Shown here in pieces: positions 62,542 through 64,000 of a stretch of DNA of 64,000 bases (position 1 is the first letter of the stretch; every line of letters starts with the position of its first letter). The notes beneath the pieces were generated by a model. The model saw only the letters and a program-made list of their open reading frames with translations. It did not search any database and was not told where the DNA came from. Location: contig JBDSXW010000005.1 of assembly GCA_039925965.1 (NCBI GenBank), positions 62,001-126,000 of the forward strand. The letters run 5' to 3'. The translations under genes and the position numbers were made by a program. The stretch is from JAZKFT01 sp039925965 (GTDB lineage: Bacteria > Bacteroidota > Bacteroidia > Chitinophagales > Chitinophagaceae).

Positions 62542-62711
62542 GAATCACGGATTGGACGGATAGTACGGGTGAACACGGATTTATTTCCAAAAAAGGAAGT
62601 GTGGTATTTTAGGGTTTTCTTTTTTACATTTTGATGGAAAAGAGGTGAACCAATTTTAAAGTACTTCACATGTATCCGCCAATATCCGTTCCATCGGCCT
62701 GATCCGCGTTT
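62542..62711. repeat. ACGGATT-type inverted word repeat
   Basis: Words AATCACGGATTGGACGGATA and GTGAACACGGATTT (62542-62582) are answered in inverse orientation by TATCCGCCAATATCCGTTCC and CTGATCCGCGTTTCTG (62672-62711). A short related tract (TCCGCTTAATCCGCG) is near 24010. It is non-coding, between the GHL10 and GH92 genes. Confidence 0.5.
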
Positions 62712-62745
62712 CTGTCCTTCGTTACATTGCACCAAACCCCAAAGC

Positions 62746-64000
62746 ATGAAAAAAATCTTGCTATTCCTTTTTACTTGCTCCTTTGTTTTGGCAGGCGCAC
62801 AAAACCTCACCCGGTTTGTGGATCCGTTTTTAGGGACTGGCGGTCATGGCCATGTGTATCCTGGTGCCGTTGTGCCCTTTGGTATGGTGCAGCTAAGCCC
62901 GGACAACGGCGATGAAGGCTGGGACTGGTGCGCAGGGTATCATTATAGCAGCACTCATATTGCTGGGTTTAGTCATACACATTTAAGTGGTACCGGTATC
63001 GGCGACTGGTGTGATATCTCCGTTTTGCCCTTAACCGACACCAGCGAGGTTCGACAATCCAAAATAAAAATCCCTTTTTCCCACAATAACGAAACGGCAA
63101 AACCGGGCTATTACCAGGTGCAACTTAACAATGGCATCGGCTGCGAATTAACGGCTGCAGAAAGAACCGGCTTTCACCAATACACCTTTCCCGGATCAAC
63201 CGGTTGGCTGCGTTTCGATATGGGTTTCGCCATTAACTGGGACAAAAGCACAGCTGGAATGTTGCAACTAAAAGATGCTTATACGCTTGTTGGCTATCGG
63301 TACAGCACCGGTTGGGCCAAGGGCCAGAAAGTCTATTTTGCAGCGAAGTTTTCAAGCCCGGTTGCGGCGCATATTTTTATTGATGATTCTATTCACAACT
63401 CCGACGCAGCCTTTGGTGACCAGGTAAAAATTGCTTTGCAATTTAATACCTCAAAGCCGCTGCTGGTAAAAGTTTCGCTAAGTAGTGTAAGTGCCGGAAA
63501 AGCTCTGCTCGAATTGGAAAAATCGAACCGGACAAGTTTCCAATCCACTGTTACAGCCGCCAATAATTTGTGGGAAAAAGAGTTGCAGAAAATATGTATT
63601 GATACCAGCAGCAACACCGACTTCGCCACCCGCTTTTACACCGCCCTTTACCATACCTGCCTGGCACCGGTTATCAGCAACGATGCCGATGGCGAATACC
63701 AAACGCACGATAACAAGATGTTGTTTTTTACGAAGGGCAAAAACAAGTATACGGTGTTTTCACAATGGGATGTATTCCGGGCATTGAATCCCTTGTTTAC
63801 CATTACCCAACCCACCCGCCTGCCCGACATGATCAACAGTATGCTGCAACTATACAAAGACAACGGCTTGCTGCCCGTATGGGACCTCAGCACCTGGGAA
63901 GCCAACACGATGACCGGCTATCACAGTGTTCCAATTATTGCCGATGCGATGCTCAAAAACATTAAAGGCTTTGATTATACTACCGCTTATGAAGCCATGC
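62746..64000 (+). CDS. GH92-family alpha-mannosidase, N-terminal part
   Basis: The frame is open from ATG 62746 to the right edge (418 codons), so the C-terminal catalytic half is not seen in full. Signal peptide (LLFLFTCSFVLAGAQ), then FVDPFLGTGGHGHVYPGAVV, PFGMVQLSPDNGDEGWDWCA and GFSHTHLSGTGIGDW, the GH92 N-terminal signature. Later come ATRFYTALYHTCLAP, TVFSQWDVFRALNPLFTI and LLPVWDLSTWEANTMTGYHS. GH92 enzymes are calcium-dependent exo-alpha-mannosidases acting on high-mannose N-glycans and similar glycans. No SusCD pair is visible in the window. Confidence 0.93.
   Translation, partial: MKKILLFLFTCSFVLAGAQNLTRFVDPFLGTGGHGHVYPGAVVPFGMVQLSPDNGDEGWDWCAGYHYSSTHIAGFSHTHLSGTGIGDWCDISVLPLTDTSEVRQSKIKIPFSHNNETAKPGYYQVQLNNGIGCELTAAERTGFHQYTFPGSTGWLRFDMGFAINWDKSTAGMLQLKDAYTLVGYRYSTGWAKGQKVYFAAKFSSPVAAHIFIDDSIHNSDAAFGDQVKIALQFNTSKPLLVKVSLSSVSAGKALLELEKSNRTSFQSTVTAANNLWEKELQKICIDTSSNTDFATRFYTALYHTCLAPVISNDADGEYQTHDNKMLFFTKGKNKYTVFSQWDVFRALNPLFTITQPTRLPDMINSMLQLYKDNGLLPVWDLSTWEANTMTGYHSVPIIADAMLKNIKGFDYTTAYEAM

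Overview
Organism and compartment: the window reads as chromosome of a Bacteroidota bacterium, most likely a Chitinophagaceae-type soil or freshwater member. The signs are TonB-dependent receptors with a CarboxypepD_reg N-terminus, type IX secretion (T9SS) C-terminal domains, a SusC-like VVVIGYG motif, a NagB/PIG-L fusion, kelch genes beside a DUF4907 gene, LytS/LytTR regulation, and -7 boxes of the TAnnTTTG type. There is no rRNA, tRNA, CRISPR array or complete insertion sequence that I can see. || Layout. 1-3.8 kb (+): end of a radical SAM/SPASM protein, a polytopic membrane protein and a peptide-type ABC substrate-binding lipoprotein. 3.8-8.7 kb (-): a secreted protein of unknown function and the four enzymes of the GDP-D-glycero-alpha-D-manno-heptose pathway (gmhB, hddC, gmhA, hddA). 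8.7-23.5 kb: a SemiSWEET sugar transporter, a SET-domain protein, a membrane-anchored caspase-like/MORN protein, Hsp20, a siderophore-type TonB receptor, a DnaJ protein, a probable kinase-fold protein, a lactonase-type beta-propeller, ispE, a bifunctional-nuclease protein and etfA/etfB. 23.6-32.5 kb: TPR protein, tilS, rhomboid protease, rlmH, an OmpH-like protein, a vWA/YfbK-type protein, a T9SS-tailed protein, an AAA ATPase and an MBL hydrolase. || 32.5-50.3 kb is the most striking part. A LytS-type histidine kinase and LytTR response regulator are followed by four tandem kelch genes, a DUF4907 gene plus a kelch/LamG gene broken by one in-frame TGA, and a 1095-residue T9SS cargo. Each of the six transcription units is preceded by the same 72-bp promoter cassette: two direct repeats with CC(G/A)TT cores exactly 21 bp apart, then a TAnnTTT(A/G) -7 box exactly 41 bp after the second core. 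That geometry fits a LytTR-type activator and suggests a local regulator with its dedicated surface-protein regulon. || 50.4-54.9 kb is a decayed and visibly AT-rich stretch: a frameshifted di-haem peroxidase remnant, a frameshifted lipoprotein, a tandem SRPBCC protein, another frameshifted gene, DinB, and a GlxA-type regulator. 54.9-64 kb carries a minus-strand run (AmpG-like permease, SGNH hydrolase, DUF4434, GHL10, NagB/PIG-L) and, divergently, a second GHL10 lipoprotein and the start of a GH92 mannosidase. The set suggests salvage of amino-sugar glycans, possibly peptidoglycan strands. || Intergenic spaces repeatedly hold short-word repeats, each spacer with its own vocabulary, often as long imperfect inverted repeats.
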